Below, piece after piece: positions 11,557-23,024 of a stretch of 64,000 nt of DNA; the first letter of the stretch is position 1; the number at the start of each line of letters is the position of its first letter. The DNA is taken from positions 107,784,122-107,848,121 of the forward strand of contig NC_134570.1 of NCBI RefSeq assembly GCF_050947875.1, read 5' to 3'. The notes beneath the pieces were generated by a model, which was not told where the DNA came from, searched no databases, and saw nothing but the letters and a program-made list of their open reading frames with translations. Origin of the DNA: Dermacentor variabilis. Taxonomy: Eukaryota > Arthropoda > Arachnida > Ixodida > Ixodidae. Made by a program: the position numbers and the translations under genes.

Positions 11557-11616
11557 TGCTTGCATTTCGGCAGAGCTTGCGGACGGTATAACGCGCTGTA
11601 TCGCTTTCAATAACGC

Positions 11617-11675
11617 AAGGCGTGCCCCTTAATCAGATCGTGGTTTTGGCACGTAAAGCCCCAGAATTGAATTGC
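11617..11675 (+). mobile_element. SINE 3'-end fragment
   Basis: The stretch 'gccccttaatcagatcgtgg' followed by TTTTGGCACGTAAAGCCCCA is the 3' end of the SINE family in this window. The tRNA-like head and body are missing. Confidence 0.75.
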
Positions 11676-11869
11676 GCTACTCCGGCCCTTATACTCGTAT
11701 TACGTGAAGTGGCCGACATCGCGTATGAATGACCGATGTCAGGTGACCAATGTGCGACTCCTCCATCGACTGCGCTGCCAGAAAAATGACCTTTTTTTTT
11801 TCTAACGTTTTCGTACCTTTACGATGAACTTTGATAAGTTTCGGGGCGGAATTCACAAAGCCCACTTAA

Positions 11870-12815
11870 AGGGCTTCTCATCAAGCCGCATAGTAAATTT
11901 TGATTATACGTTGCAAGTTGTTACGTGCCCTCCATGGTACGTTCTACTGCAATAACTTTTCAAATTGGTTCACTATTAGCAGATATACAAATATTTAAAG
12001 TGTCGCGAACCCGTGATTTCAGGAGGCGAGCTTCACTGCCAACGTATACACTCTCGCCACTTGCCCCGTCTATTCTCCGCAAGCGAAATTCCTTCCCTGC
12101 GTTCTCCCATACCGGAGGCGGGCGATCGCGTCACGTACATGAGCATGTCTGCGGCGGCTGCTGTGAATCGCTCCCACGCGTCACCCACGCCTTGTCTTTC
12201 GCGATCTCCCGGTCATCGAGGCAGTCACGCCAGACTTCGCTTCGTTTTCATCGTGCCGCACGAGACAGACTGTCCGCGCCAGCCAATATATCGCGAAATG
12301 AAAACACGTATAGAGCTGCGCTCAAATTGCACAATTAGGTAGCTAGTATCGCAATAGTCGATGAAACTTTTCTCGCGTTTTTTTGCTGTCCGGCGCACTT
12401 ATGGTGACCGTCTCGCGCGCGAGCTCGCGACCTGTTGCGTTCGTTTTGTTTCGCTTTTTGTGCACAGTCTTACGAGCTTTGCACGCGAGCACCTGCGATG
12501 TTGTCTGAATGCTTCTGTGAAACGTATCCCTCAGTGCGCGCACGTCTGGGGAGGCTGGCCCGACGCACGGATCCTTACCGCGTTTTGATTCTCAGTGCGG
12601 TGTGATAAGTCAGTGCCACACGAACACTGACGTAAACGCGAGCGGATGAAAGAGCATGTTTGCGCGGTGGAACACGGTAGAAAAAAAAGTTTCGTTCTCT
12701 GCGCGCGTCACTGAACGACTTGGGAACAAGCAGACTAAACGGAAGTACATCTCTTGCTACGGTGCGAAGTAAAACAGACACGCGGACATTCAGTTTGTAT
12801 GCTTTATTATTTGTA
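11870..12815 (+). mobile_element. TTAA-flanked element, copy 1 (right end not seen)
   Basis: It begins TTAA-AGGGCTTCTCATCAAG and then parallels the copy at 31226-32162 for its length. Shared phrases include GTTGTTACGTGCCCT, TTTTCAAATTGGTTCA, CTCTCGCCACTTGCCC, GCGAAATTCCTTCCCTGC, GAACAAGCAGAC and GGTGCGAAGTAAAACA. The copies diverge after about 12815 and I find no right terminus. Open frames within it are not conserved between copies, so it is non-coding. Confidence 0.7.
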
Positions 12816-13640
12816 TCGGCTGACCGCGCTTCTTTCTCTCCTTGTCGTTTAATCCGAGTGCCGGTTCCTTCCCGCTCTAGTATAGGACGAACCGCATGCA
12901 CAAGTAACCACGAGGTAAGTGCGCTGCCACTTCGGCTGCACGCTTAGCGTAAGAACGTTTTGGCTAAGGAATTCCGCACGAAGGACGCAGCTTAGTTAGT
13001 GCCGCCGCAGGTTCTTATCTACCACGTGGAATCTTTGAACTTGCACCTAGATCTAAGCACATGAGCGCTATTGTTGTAAATCAAGCACACGAGCAGACGA
13101 GCTCTTTGCAACAAATTAAATAAAGTTGAGGAAAGTCCTATATCAGGGTGTATTCAAAGGCGCATTGCCAATGATGACGCCAGTAGTGTTAACAGTAACG
13201 AGCACCAAGTCTGATGAGCTAGTTTTTAATAAGCTGTGTCACCGCATTTGTAGGTGTTGGCTTGATCTTATATAGAGGATGCAGGGAGACAGACAACAAC
13301 AACAAAAACAACGACAACCTGTTCATTTCCATCGGCGACAGAGGAGACTGTACAGCGCGTGTATCTCAAAGGCACTAGGAAATGGCTTTGCATTTGCAAG
13401 TTTCAAGCAAACCTTGTCCACCCACGGCTCCCAGTAACAATCTAGATTACGTTACAGTGATCACGGCAAGAGAAGTAGGCAAGCAAAGTCAGGCTTAAAC
13501 AAACACGAGCGCCGTCCTCGTGAAACGAGACTTAGTCCCTGTGATAAGTGAGTCACCGCAATATAATGGCAACATGCGTAACAGTCTCCGAAGCGTCGAA
13601 ATAGATCTGGGATCACCACGGGCACCAGAATTCGCGTGGG
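12816..13640. other. No recognisable gene
   Basis: Intergenic sequence with a short (CAA)n-like patch near 13297-13317. It lies between the TTAA element and the C-terminal end of the M13 pseudogene. Confidence 0.5.
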
Positions 13641-13644
13641 AGAC

Positions 13645-15611
13645 TCGCCATGATCAAGATAACGGTGTGTTTTCACCATCGGACCTGAGCACTTGTATGC
13701 CTTTGCGAAATCTTCGTGATACATCAGTGGGACTTTGATCTGAGCACTTGCTGCTGCGGACGAACTCCTTGAGCAGCGGTGGTAACTGCTGTATAGGCGT
13801 AAAAAAACTGGGCATCAGGTATTCTCCACATACTCCAGGCGATCTTGACTGTCCGCCGCTCGGTCGAGTTCAATGCGCTCAGAACTGTGGACAACCCGAG
13901 CGCGCTGAAAAGCGTGCTTTCAAAAACATTGGCATCATCAATGGCGTCGTTAAGGTAAGCTTTCGCGAAGCAATCGTTGAATTGTTCAATGTTTGCATGT
14001 GTTCGGCATGGTGTCCAGTTTATGGTCTAGAAAGTCATGGTCCATAGGGCTTCGACCATTAACTATCCAAGAACGGCCATGTTGATAGTTTTGAGACGGA
14101 CGAGCGGGTACGGATGAAATTGTACACATTAGGCAACAGCAAAAGGTATCGATCTTCCACGATCTTTACTTCTCGGTAGTTGAGCATTCTTTACGCAGCC
14201 ATGATCGATGGACGCGCTCTCCTGAAATCGAGGTTATAAGCGCGGTCGATCAGCAGGCTCTCTGCGAAGTCTGGCGTTGCAATTGAAACTGATATTGAGG
14301 CTTTGTTTACAAATACAGGAAGCAGTAGGCTCACATTCTTGAAGACCCTCTTCAATTCGTCGGTGTCCTCGGGTTCGAAAGAAAGGACTACTTTTGAATT
14401 GTTCGTAGGCAGAATCCCCTATATGGCACCAAACATATTTCTTGCTTGGGTATATCTTTTTTGTGGCTTAGAAGTGTCGCCTGAAACAAACTCTCTATCC
14501 CACTCATTTCGATTATGCTGCTCGTGCAGATTCCGAAGAGACGTGACGAGACAGTGCCAGCCTCGACGTCGAATGCTCTCAGCCCGCTCACAGCGGCGTG
14601 CCACAGAAAGTAAGCGGCTTTCCGACTGGGATTTGCGTCGTCTGTGAACAACTTGTAAACGTGGTGAATATTTCCGGCGCCTCGAACGTCGATAAGTTGC
14701 CCATTATCCAAAGCTAAACCATATGCCTCTGCTGCGGCCTCAAAGTATTTGATGTTGCAAACCTCGTGGACGATAGTGCTTCTGTTGTGACGGACGTCAT
14801 ATGTATTCGGCAAAACTTTACTGCGAAACCTCTGGCACAGCCGCGCGGCTATTCTAATCACCTGATTTCCTGTCGTTGACGTGTTCGTATTGCTATTTAT
14901 AGTGTGCACCGTAGTTATGAGATCGCCCAGAATGCGACTATCAAGAGGACATATGAGTGACGTTATTAAATGCAATCGTGTCGCTCCATAGTGGGTGACG
15001 CTGTTGACTAATGAAAGGGCATACCTTAGCGACATGGCTGCGAATAACGTCATGGCGTTTCGGAAGCCTGCTTTCCTCAGAAGGCACGTGGTGTGTCGGA
15101 ATAAAGCTCTCGCCAGGGCTGAGGCGAATGGCTCGTGCTCCAGAATGGCGTGTACGCACGTCTGGTTGTAGGCGTCGAGGAAGCGTCCGGCCTCGCGCAT
15201 TGCCACGTTCCCCGACATCACGCCCGTGATCATGGCTTCCTGGAGCTGGGCTGGCACGGCGGCTTCCAAGGCATCGTTGATTGCACCTGAGCAGGCGTAA
15301 GCGATGAACTCTTTGCATGGGCTTATGCTCTTGTTGACGTACGCGGAAGTTTCACAGGCCTCTTCTGGACAACAGAAACCCGCGTCAGAAAGCTGCATGC
15401 TGCTTCTTTGGCATTCATGCACGTGGACGACTGCGAAGGGAATCACAGCAGCGATGTCCAGGGATAGCGGTATACCGCAGGCCACGACGATCGCTCGCTG
15501 GGCAGTGGCGAGTGACGTGGAACAATGCATGTCCTTCGTTTCTGAGGCTCCAGGAACGCCGGGTCGGGCCAGCGTGGTTGTCACTGGGCGTGTATTGGCA
15601 CCGTCCGCCAT
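13645..15611 (-). pseudogene. M13 (neprilysin-family) peptidase homologue, degenerate
   Basis: An uninterrupted minus-strand frame runs from ATG at 15611 to 14388 (407 codons). A hydrophobic segment at about residues 39-65 suggests a type II membrane anchor. It is followed by the M13 N-terminal Cys signature FCCPEEACETSAYVNKS, then ISPCKEFIAYAC. Past a frameshift the same family continues: PTNNSKVVLSFEP, FAESLLIDRAYNLD, an ALWTMTF/TINWTP stretch, IEQFNDCFAKAY, FESTLFSALGLSTVLSAL, DAQFFYAYTA, and a C-terminal HEDFAKAYKCSGPM like the M13 tail. The zinc-binding HExxH is absent; the equivalent region reads LG.LMVEALW with no histidine pair. At least two stops or shifts break the C-terminal half. 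I infer a tick M13 relative that had already lost catalysis and then decayed. It appears intronless. Confidence 0.75.
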
Positions 15612-16041
15612 GGCTTCTTCCTTCTTCTACTTTGTCTGGCCGCGTGCGCTTGGAACGTAGCGGCGCAAGAGCGGTAATTTGGAATGATAACCGAAGAATG
15701 CTTTCTTCCGCAACGAAGGTGTATATGGCTAGGATTCCGTGCATTTTTCGTGTGCGTCAACAAAAACTATCATCATCAATGGCTCATACCCCCGTAAGCA
15801 AGCAAAAGATGCAATAACACATAGCCCCGTAAGGTAGAGGCTACAATCACTCAGCAAAAGGAAGCGAACAGTACTTGCATTCTTTCTAATCATGCAAGCA
15901 ACATAGAGAACAGCATGTCGAAAACTGTGATGACCAATGACTCACATCCGTGGAAGCAATGGCTCATTCATACCTCCATAATCAAGCAAAAAATGCAATG
16001 GCGCATAGCCCCGTAAGGTTCAAGTCGTTTGTGAGCAGCGC

Positions 16042-16526
16042 ATGGACTCACGAGCAGAAGGCGTTGCCATATACGCAAAGAACAAAATGAATACAAAGAC
16101 AAATGTATTCATTTGTCCTCTTGACTCTCAAGAGGACAATGTCAGCGACTGTGTGGGCGGATGTCTCTGCCGTACAAACGAAAGACGGAATTGTGATATC
16201 CACTGTGCATATGTCTTCAGGCACACCCAGTGTGATATCGAGAAGTTCATGTCCACGCACGGATCAGACGTGATGGCACTACCGCTTTGATCATCGTTGG
16301 AGACTCCAATGTTGACATTTCAAAACCCGACAAGAAATGGTTGACTCAGTTTCTGCTAGAAAAATTTGGTTTGAAGTGCCGCACCAATCCAAGTCGCCCA
16401 CCTACTGAACAACGGCCTTGTATAGATTTAGCTTTGACTAAGTTTCTGTCTGAGGTTGTTACCATACAAATCAGTGTATATCACAGTGACCACAAAGCAG
16501 CTATCGTCACTGCCATTACCAAATGA
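16042..16526 (+). pseudogene. Endonuclease/exonuclease/phosphatase-fold fragment
   Basis: Two adjacent frames give EGVAIYAKNK (GGVAIY-type strand), then LIIVGDSNVDIS (GDFN motif with N for catalysis, F changed to S), a CIDLALTKFLSEV strand and VYHSDHKAAIV (SDH motif). This is the C-terminal half of an EEP-fold nuclease, joined across a frameshift near 16285. Such domains occur in LINEs and in some Helitron-encoded proteins. The 'DISKPDKKWL...PTTEQ..CIDLAL' style is what I associate with arthropod Helitron-linked endonucleases, but this is a weak assignment. No helicase or RT is adjacent. Confidence 0.55.
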
Positions 16527-16705
16527 TGAAAATAAATACAATTACCCTTGTCTAATCCTGTATTATGTGCTGCAGCTTCGCTGGTCAGCCACCTTCACAC
16601 AGTAGAATGGCTCCTCAATTTTCGTTTCGGGAACGCTCTTCCAAAACGAAACGGAGGGACGGAGCGCCAGGTGCTGGAGCTTTGTGGAGCGCTCGGCAAG
16701 AAAAA

Positions 16706-16876
16706 CGTTCGTTCGTTAGCTCACTCGCTCGCTGGTTCTTTTGCTCATTCGTTTTCTCGCTCGCTCGCTCGCTCGCTCGCTCGCTCACTCACTCACTCAC
16801 TCACTCACTCACTCACTCACTCACTCACTCACTCACTCGTTCGTTCGTTCGTTCGTTCGTTCGTTCGTTCGTTCGT
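16706..16876. repeat. Compound tetranucleotide microsatellite
   Basis: Blocks of (GTTC)n, (GCTC)n, (ACTC)n and again (GTTC)n follow each other. They look like step-wise point mutations of one ancestral array. Confidence 0.9.
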
Positions 16877-17280
16877 ACAGGACATTCGCTTACGTTGGCT
16901 GTCATCATCGATGAAATTTCAGTCATACGTTTTTCTTTTCTTTTTTTTTTACACGCTTGCGCTTGCGCCGAAATGTTCCACAATTACCCGGCGCTGCACC
17001 CGTCTGGGGATCGGCCATGAATCGGGCGGTGCAAGGGTACAAAAATAACGCTGAAAATTAGGAATATAATTTCGATCAAAACTGGCAACTGTAACTTGTG
17101 AAAATTAAAATATATTATAGAATGCGTATTCGGTTGTGAGAGCGCGGCGTCTTTGTTTATTGCTCTGTGCGCTAGTTCTCTTGCGCATCGTTTATAACGA
17201 GCTTATGTGTGAAGTGATTTTTAAAGAGAAATGGAAGAGATAAGTGCAGTGCCGTAACTTATGACATCACCGTACGCCGT

Positions 17281-17305
17281 GGCTCAGCTTGGCTCAGCTT
17301 GGCTC
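17281..17305 (+). repeat. Short 10 bp direct repeat
   Basis: GGCTCAGCTT occurs twice in tandem, with a third partial GGCTC. It is a minimal minisatellite. The rest of 16880-17755 holds nothing I recognise. Confidence 0.7.
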
Positions 17306-17759
17306 CGGTGTAGTCCACGTCACACTCCTCAAGCCGTAAGCAACATTTGGACTTCTTCTAACCCGCACCAGGGCGGCACTTCAGTCACCGGTGTATTTGT
17401 CTCATTGCTGGCGAAGATGACATAGAATAATCACGGTTTAGACAAGTTGCATGGCCTAACTTTTTCCATTTTGAACGTATTTCTTTTTTGTAGGAACCTC
17501 CCCTCTAGGGTAATGCCACATGGATGTTTGCTCCACCGTGGAGGAATTTATAGTTGTTGATCTTGTTCAATCCCTCGCAGTGGATATGCAACATCATAGA
17601 AGGAAAACGAAACGAAACAAAACAGGACAACCCTCATGGACTTCACGAACTAACCGCCATCTTGTCAGCCGTTGAAATCATTACAAATATGTTGTAAATG
17701 TATTTTGTGCTCATCTTCTTCTCGTAACAAGCTCACGTGCATAAAATAAAATAAAAAAA

Positions 17760-17935
17760 GATTCTGGGGTTTTGCGTTCCAATATCACGATATGATAACG
17801 AGGCACGCCTCTAGTGGGGGAACCCGTAAAGATTTTGACTACCTTTGGTTCCTTAACGTGCGCACAATGCACGACATACGGGTGTTTCTTCTTTTTTTTT
17901 TCGCATTTTGCCCCCATCGAAATGTGGGTCAGTGC
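17760..17935 (-). mobile_element. tRNA-derived SINE, copy B (head missing)
   Basis: The minus-strand 3' end (TATTGGAACGCAAAACCCC) and body (CGTTAAGGAACCA, CCCCACTAGAGG) match the SINE family. The tRNA-like head is absent and an A-rich run is inserted in the body. Confidence 0.75.
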
Positions 17936-18208
17936 ATGACCTGATGACTGGACGCTACACTTGGGCTGAAACGTTGGTTTGGGCCGCTGGATTCCGTGCC
18001 ACTCTTAACCTGCCCCACTCACGGCCGGTTGGTGCCGTTGATAACGCGGACGGAGTGCCGCTCTGACCACTGGCGAAGGACGACGAGAACTGTGACCATT
18101 AGGATAGAATCGCTACATTATCCCGGCCTTGATAGCGAAACACATAAAAAAGGCCCGGATTTCATGCTGTCCATTATGGCCCACAAAGGTTCGACCACAT
18201 CACACTAA

Positions 18209-18654
18209 GGGGGCTGTCTGACAAAAGCGCATACACACACAGAAAAAAACGTGGGATCCCATAATTCGCAGGAAATCCATGGGCGATCTACACACTTACT
18301 AATAAAAGTAATAGATGCGCCTGTAGAATTTACTGCCCAATTATCTGCGGTGAAATACGAGCATGCAGATCTGCGCACCGACAAACAGGCGCCTATAGGG
18401 ATCACGCAGGACAGCGTGCCATCACGTGATCCGGAGCTTACCGTGGCGTTCGCGGTTAATTTGGTTCATTTGAGTAGTTCGCGGCTATATAGGGGGAGCG
18501 CACTGTTTATCCGGGGCGTGGGGGGTGGGAAGGGGGGTGGTATAGGTGCCGGAAGATGCGTGTGAACACAACAGTTAAACGCCGCAGAACCATCGCATGT
18601 CAAAAGCGACGAGCGGGCAATTTTTCAAACTGACGCTCTTTTCAGACAGCCCTG
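18209..18654. mobile_element. hAT-like inverted-repeat element (446 bp)
   Basis: The left end is GGGGGCTGTCTGACAAAAGC. The reverse complement of the right end is CAGGGCTGTCTGAAAAGAGC. CAGGG termini are usual for hAT elements. No clean 8 bp duplication is visible, and the interior has no recognisable protein, so it is probably a non-autonomous relic. Confidence 0.55.
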
Positions 18655-18674
18655 GAAACTTACTCACCGGGAGG

Positions 18675-18676
18675 AG

Positions 18677-18747
<71 letters not shown>
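18675..18747 (+). repeat. (GAAA)n microsatellite
   Basis: About 18 near-perfect AGAA units. The Lys/Glu-rich frame through it is an artefact. Confidence 0.95.
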
Positions 18748-18749
18748 GT

Positions 18750-21700
18750 CAAAGGCTGAGGGCTCTCATGGGCGGAACCTAATGTAGGCGAGAAAAAAAT
18801 TACTCCTGATTTGTCACTTTCCGGATTTTCCCTTTCTTTTTTTCCTTTTTCTTCTTCTAGTTTGCGGGCACGCTCCCGTTCCTTGCCACCGACAGCTCGT
18901 CGTGTGCTTCCGTACGTGTCCGGTGTCAGATTGCTGCTGGGTGTTTACCTCCGTCAGAGCCATCGGCAGACTTTGTTTTGCTGGGCGAGAGGAATGGTTT
19001 TTCTTTCTTTCTTTCTTTTTTCTTTTCGTTTATAGCGTGGAGCCTTGGCGTCTCTGAAAAATAGGCGGCGAGATGGAACACTTCCCTATGAAGTGCTCAT
19101 CGATCATAAATGTTTACCTTTGAGTGTCCGGTCTGTACTGGCTGCACCCGCCATGTATCGAATAGCAACTGTGCCTCGGCACCATACCGACATGGTGGAC
19201 ACGACTAAGGCTCAGCTTCGTGTATACCGGCTCGCCCAAGCCTATTAACTATGCACACGATCTGCGACGTTGTAAAGTGATTTAGACGCTTTCTTCTTGG
19301 TAAAAATGAGGCTTCCTCTCCTTGTTTTTTTTTTGTTTTTTTGTGCGTGTGCATAACAACTAAAAGAGTTTCTAAGGAACAGTCAGGAAGTAAACTACAC
19401 CTTTTAGCTGTGGAAGTTAAAATATCTTGATAGGAATTACAATTCAAGTACTGTTCGGGCATTCGCTAAAAGGATGTGTGCGCACTATAGATCAACGCTC
19501 TACAGAAAACACTTTGCGCGACTGCGACTCTCTGAATAAGGCCACCCACTGGAAAGCCTGCATAAAAATCGAGCGTCGCTTGATAGCAGTGGCAGATCTA
19601 GAAGAGAGACCCTGGCTCTTCGACTCTCCCTCCCTCCCCAAACGTTATAATACCCCCTCTCTCTCTTGTACATTCTCCCGCCTGTACCAATTCGTTTGAT
19701 ACACGTCGGTAATATGTTTGAGGCTCCCCGCCATTTTCTATTTGTTTAGAAGTGGTTGATGAATGGAACATGAAACACGTGTCTGCAGGTGCACCACATC
19801 GTTCAAGATGTTCTTCGCTGCAACAAATCTGAAGGAAGGCGCACGACTATCCACTATTCCCAGCCGGAAACGCGGCATTTTCAGTTAGAAAACGAAAATG
19901 CAACCAGACAGCAGAGGCGCGCGCTAAAGGCAAGGAGACAGAGAGATCCTCTAGACAGGAAGTTGATGAAGAGTGGATGGCCTGTTGTCGATGATAGCGC
20001 CCTCACAGATGACACCACAGACGGAGGAACACATCACACGCTGCTTCGAGCTCACGAATTGCTGTCGAAACAATACCAAGGGTACGTTTAGAGCGCACTC
20101 CGCATCAGCGTGTCGCAAATGGAGCCAATACATGCGGAACTGTTATACGCACCTATTGACGGAACAAGCTTCAGCAATGGCGACTGTTTGGAGTCACAGA
20201 ATTCAGATAAACGCAAGGAGGGTTTTTTTTTTCTTTGCGTGTGGTGCAAATTCAACAGCGCTATGTGTGTCGACGTAAGTAAGAAGAATGTTGGCACGCA
20301 GATGCATGAATTAGCAGTTTATTAAAGATTCAGAGTTTTCACTTTGCGCACATGATGTTGATTGAACCTTCCGTGCGCCTTGTCGGATTCATACTGAAGC
20401 TGTGTAATTTACGCTAGTGTTTACTTTCTTTCTTTCTTCCTCCCTTCTTTCTTTCTGAGGCTGCCCGAAGACACGATCCACATTTGAAGTGCCAATTACG
20501 TCAAACACAGTACGCCCTTCAGGAACTATCTGCAGCAAAATTTTGACAACTACTTCCTTTTTGCACAGCCACAACTAAAATAATCCCGACAATTTCCTTC
20601 GCACAAAGGCCACCTAACCATCCTTTTCCTGCTGCATTTTCCACATCGAAAAAGCGTGAAGTTACACGCAAACAAACTTGTCTTGCCCGTAGCTGTTGGC
20701 CTTCGCGAAACTGTCTCAAGAGCCGGCGGGGGGTGGGGGGGGGGGCGAGATGAAAAGAAAACAAGAGAGACACAGCTCGAACCGCTGCGGTAATCCATCT
20801 TGTCCGCGGGATTCCGTTTCCGTTAGCCACACTGTCGTCGCCTCCGGGCCCTGTCGTCTGCTCTAGAAGCCGTTTCGTTTCGTCTGCTTCACTTCGTGCG
20901 ACCCCGCTGGTCCGTTTTCGCATACTCAACCGCTATGTATATACACGCGCGTGTGTTCCGTACACCCTCCCGCATTGCGTGCGCTTTCTTTGCTGTTCCT
21001 CCTCCTCCTCCTGATCTTTTCCTTTATTTTTGACAATTTTTCTTCCCTGAAAGGAGGAGCCGAAACAACCAGCGGGGCTTCCCAAAGGGGGCGCGCGTGC
21101 GCGACCACGATACCTCTTCTCTTCGGGCGCCGACGAGTGAGACGGGCGTGAACTGGAACGGCCGAGAAAGAACGTGCTGCGGCCGGTCGTACGTCACTCG
21201 GATGGGCAGCCCCGTACTTCCTTGCACTGGTTTCGGCTACACCCCCTCCCCCCCCCCCCCCCACACACACACACCGCCGACCCTCGGCCGGCTCCGCCAA
21301 TGTGCCTCTTGTTACCGCTCTTGTTTTCCTCAACTTTCCGCGGGTTTAGTTGTTTTCTTGGGCGCTAAAACCGGATGAGAAGGCCTTCCCTGGCTTAAAT
21401 TTGAACTGACTAAAAGGCGACGACGTGCTTTACTACCCCGATAAATACTTAAGGAAGAAAAAAAATAAATACTGCGGCCGCCAATGTAGTGCCGTGACCA
21501 GGAAATTTCCGCACAGGAAACATGACCAACGTAGGTAAAGCTGTGGTGTATAGTGTGTTTGAGGTGTTAAAGAATTGAAAGAAAAATTACTGCTAATGGA
21601 AAGCTCCTGTCTTTAGCGCTGTAAACGAGCTGTGAAAGACACCTGTAATTCAATCAACTTAGTCGAATATGTATATTCTTCTTCAATAATTATAAGGCAT

Positions 21701-22250
21701 TCAACTTAATAAGGCTAAAGTTCTGGCAACACGTGAAGAACAGTCGAGCTACGAAATAATATGTTTTGCAGACCCCTATGTCTTTCTAATAACCAGAATA
21801 GATAAAGATGACACCTGTACTAGAGAAATTCAGCAAATAATATAGTACTAGGAAAGAGCAATGGGGGGACTTTCAAGGAATACGAAAAACATAGATGTTA
21901 GCCTTACGACTAAATTGCGTCTGGTTAGCGCTCTGGTTTTCGTTTTTTTTTTCTTGTGTGTGTGTGTGTGTGTGTGTGATGTGCGGGTGCGAATAGCAGA
22001 CTTTGCTGAAATATTAACGAAAGAATCTTGGTTGTTTTAAGCTCTGGGTGCTGGCGCAGTCTCGAGAATTCCGTGGACTGCCAAACGGAACAATCTCTCG
22101 GTCATAAGGGAGGTTGAACCAGGATGTACCTTCGAAACAAAGGTTCTCAAACTAAATGTTTTCTTCTGGGCCGCTGGTTGACGGGTATGTAAATTAACGC
22201 TAACTCATGTCGAAGGCAAGAAAAAACAGGGCCGCGCCAGTGCACTAGAT
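18750..22250. other. No recognisable gene; GC-rich patches and simple repeats
   Basis: It contains a GCAGTGGCAGATCTAGAAGA stretch near 19587 that resembles one hAT-type end without a partner. There is a G-run near 20728, a C-run followed by (CA)n at 21246-21273, a GC-rich block at 20800-21330 with overlapping frames on both strands, and (GT)n at 21955-21979. None of the frames (up to about 136 codons) shows a domain or convincing splice borders. Confidence 0.5.
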
Positions 22251-22256
22251 GGTCAG

Positions 22257-22620
22257 GTGGGATTCTCCAGACCACAGGGAAGCGTTGCAGTGAGCTCAAA
22301 AAAAAAAATTTGTGTTAAGCAAATATCACTGGCGTTCATATGTTCATGGTGTCACCTGGTGACGACAGCGACTCGATGGTACCCACAGCAACAACGTACA
22401 TTCCAGCCTAATCAATGCTGCTCGCTTACGTCCCAGAATGTACGCAACTATTCGCATCGTGAGCGCAGTCTGATAAAACAAAATTCTCCCGCTATAGAAT
22501 CGGCGACGACATTCTGGAATGTCCCGATACACGTACGTAGGGCCGTCTCGAGCAAAGCAATGACTTTGTAACAGTGGTTAGCCGGTGAAAAATCGTGCAC
22601 TGGAAACACCATCAGCAATT
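22257..22620 (+). pseudogene. Possible LINE C-terminal fragment
   Basis: The frame contains SQNVRNYSHRERS, then SATTFWNVPIHVRR. This vaguely follows the CR1/L2 C-terminal pattern 'VRTNYG.....A..LWN.LP..IR'. There are no RT motifs alongside, and a stop follows. Similarity is by eye only and may be chance. Confidence 0.22.
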
Positions 22621-22783
22621 TTTAATTCAACAAAGCATCGGACAAGCTATAGACTTGGGCTAGTTGTTAAAGGCCTTCGCTCAAGACAGCGTTTAAAAAA
22701 AAAAGAACGAATGAGAAGGCGGCACAAGCGGTGGCAAGCAATTCTTGACATGGCAAAGAAATACATTGGGCGATAGAAAATGT

Positions 22784-23012
22784 TAAATCGTGGGGTTTTA
22801 CGTGCGAGAACCACGATCTAATTATGAGGCACGCCGTAGTTGGAGCACACTCCGGATTAATATTGACCACCTAGGGCTGTGTAACGTGCACCTAAATCTA
22901 AGTACATGGGTGTTTCTGCCTCATCGAAATGCGGCCGCCGCGGCCGGGATTCGAGCCCGCGACCTTGTGCATAGCAGCGCAACGCCAGAGCCACTAAGCA
23001 ACCACGGCGGGT
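22784..23012 (-). mobile_element. tRNA-derived SINE, copy C (complete)
   Basis: Minus strand: head CCGTGGTTGCTTAGTGGCTC with B box GGGCTCGAATCCC, body GTACTTAGATTTAGGTGCAC and 3' end CACGTAAAACCCCACGATTT. A 12 bp target duplication GATAGAAAATGT lies at 22772-22783 and 23013-23024. This exact duplication suggests a fairly recent insertion. Confidence 0.92.
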
Positions 23013-23024
23013 GATAGAAAATGT

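Noticed and set aside
16548..17048. 166- and 151-codon Ser/Leu/Thr-rich frames
   Set aside because: They run through the compound tetranucleotide array and are present in two frames simultaneously.
19587..19620. hAT end (GCAGTGGCAGATCTAGA)
   Set aside because: Only one terminus is visible. No inverted partner or 8 bp duplication was found.
20519..21378. CpG-rich promoter/first exon with frames of up to 136 codons
   Set aside because: Frames overlap on both strands, contain G- and C-runs, and show no domain, donor or TATA arrangement.
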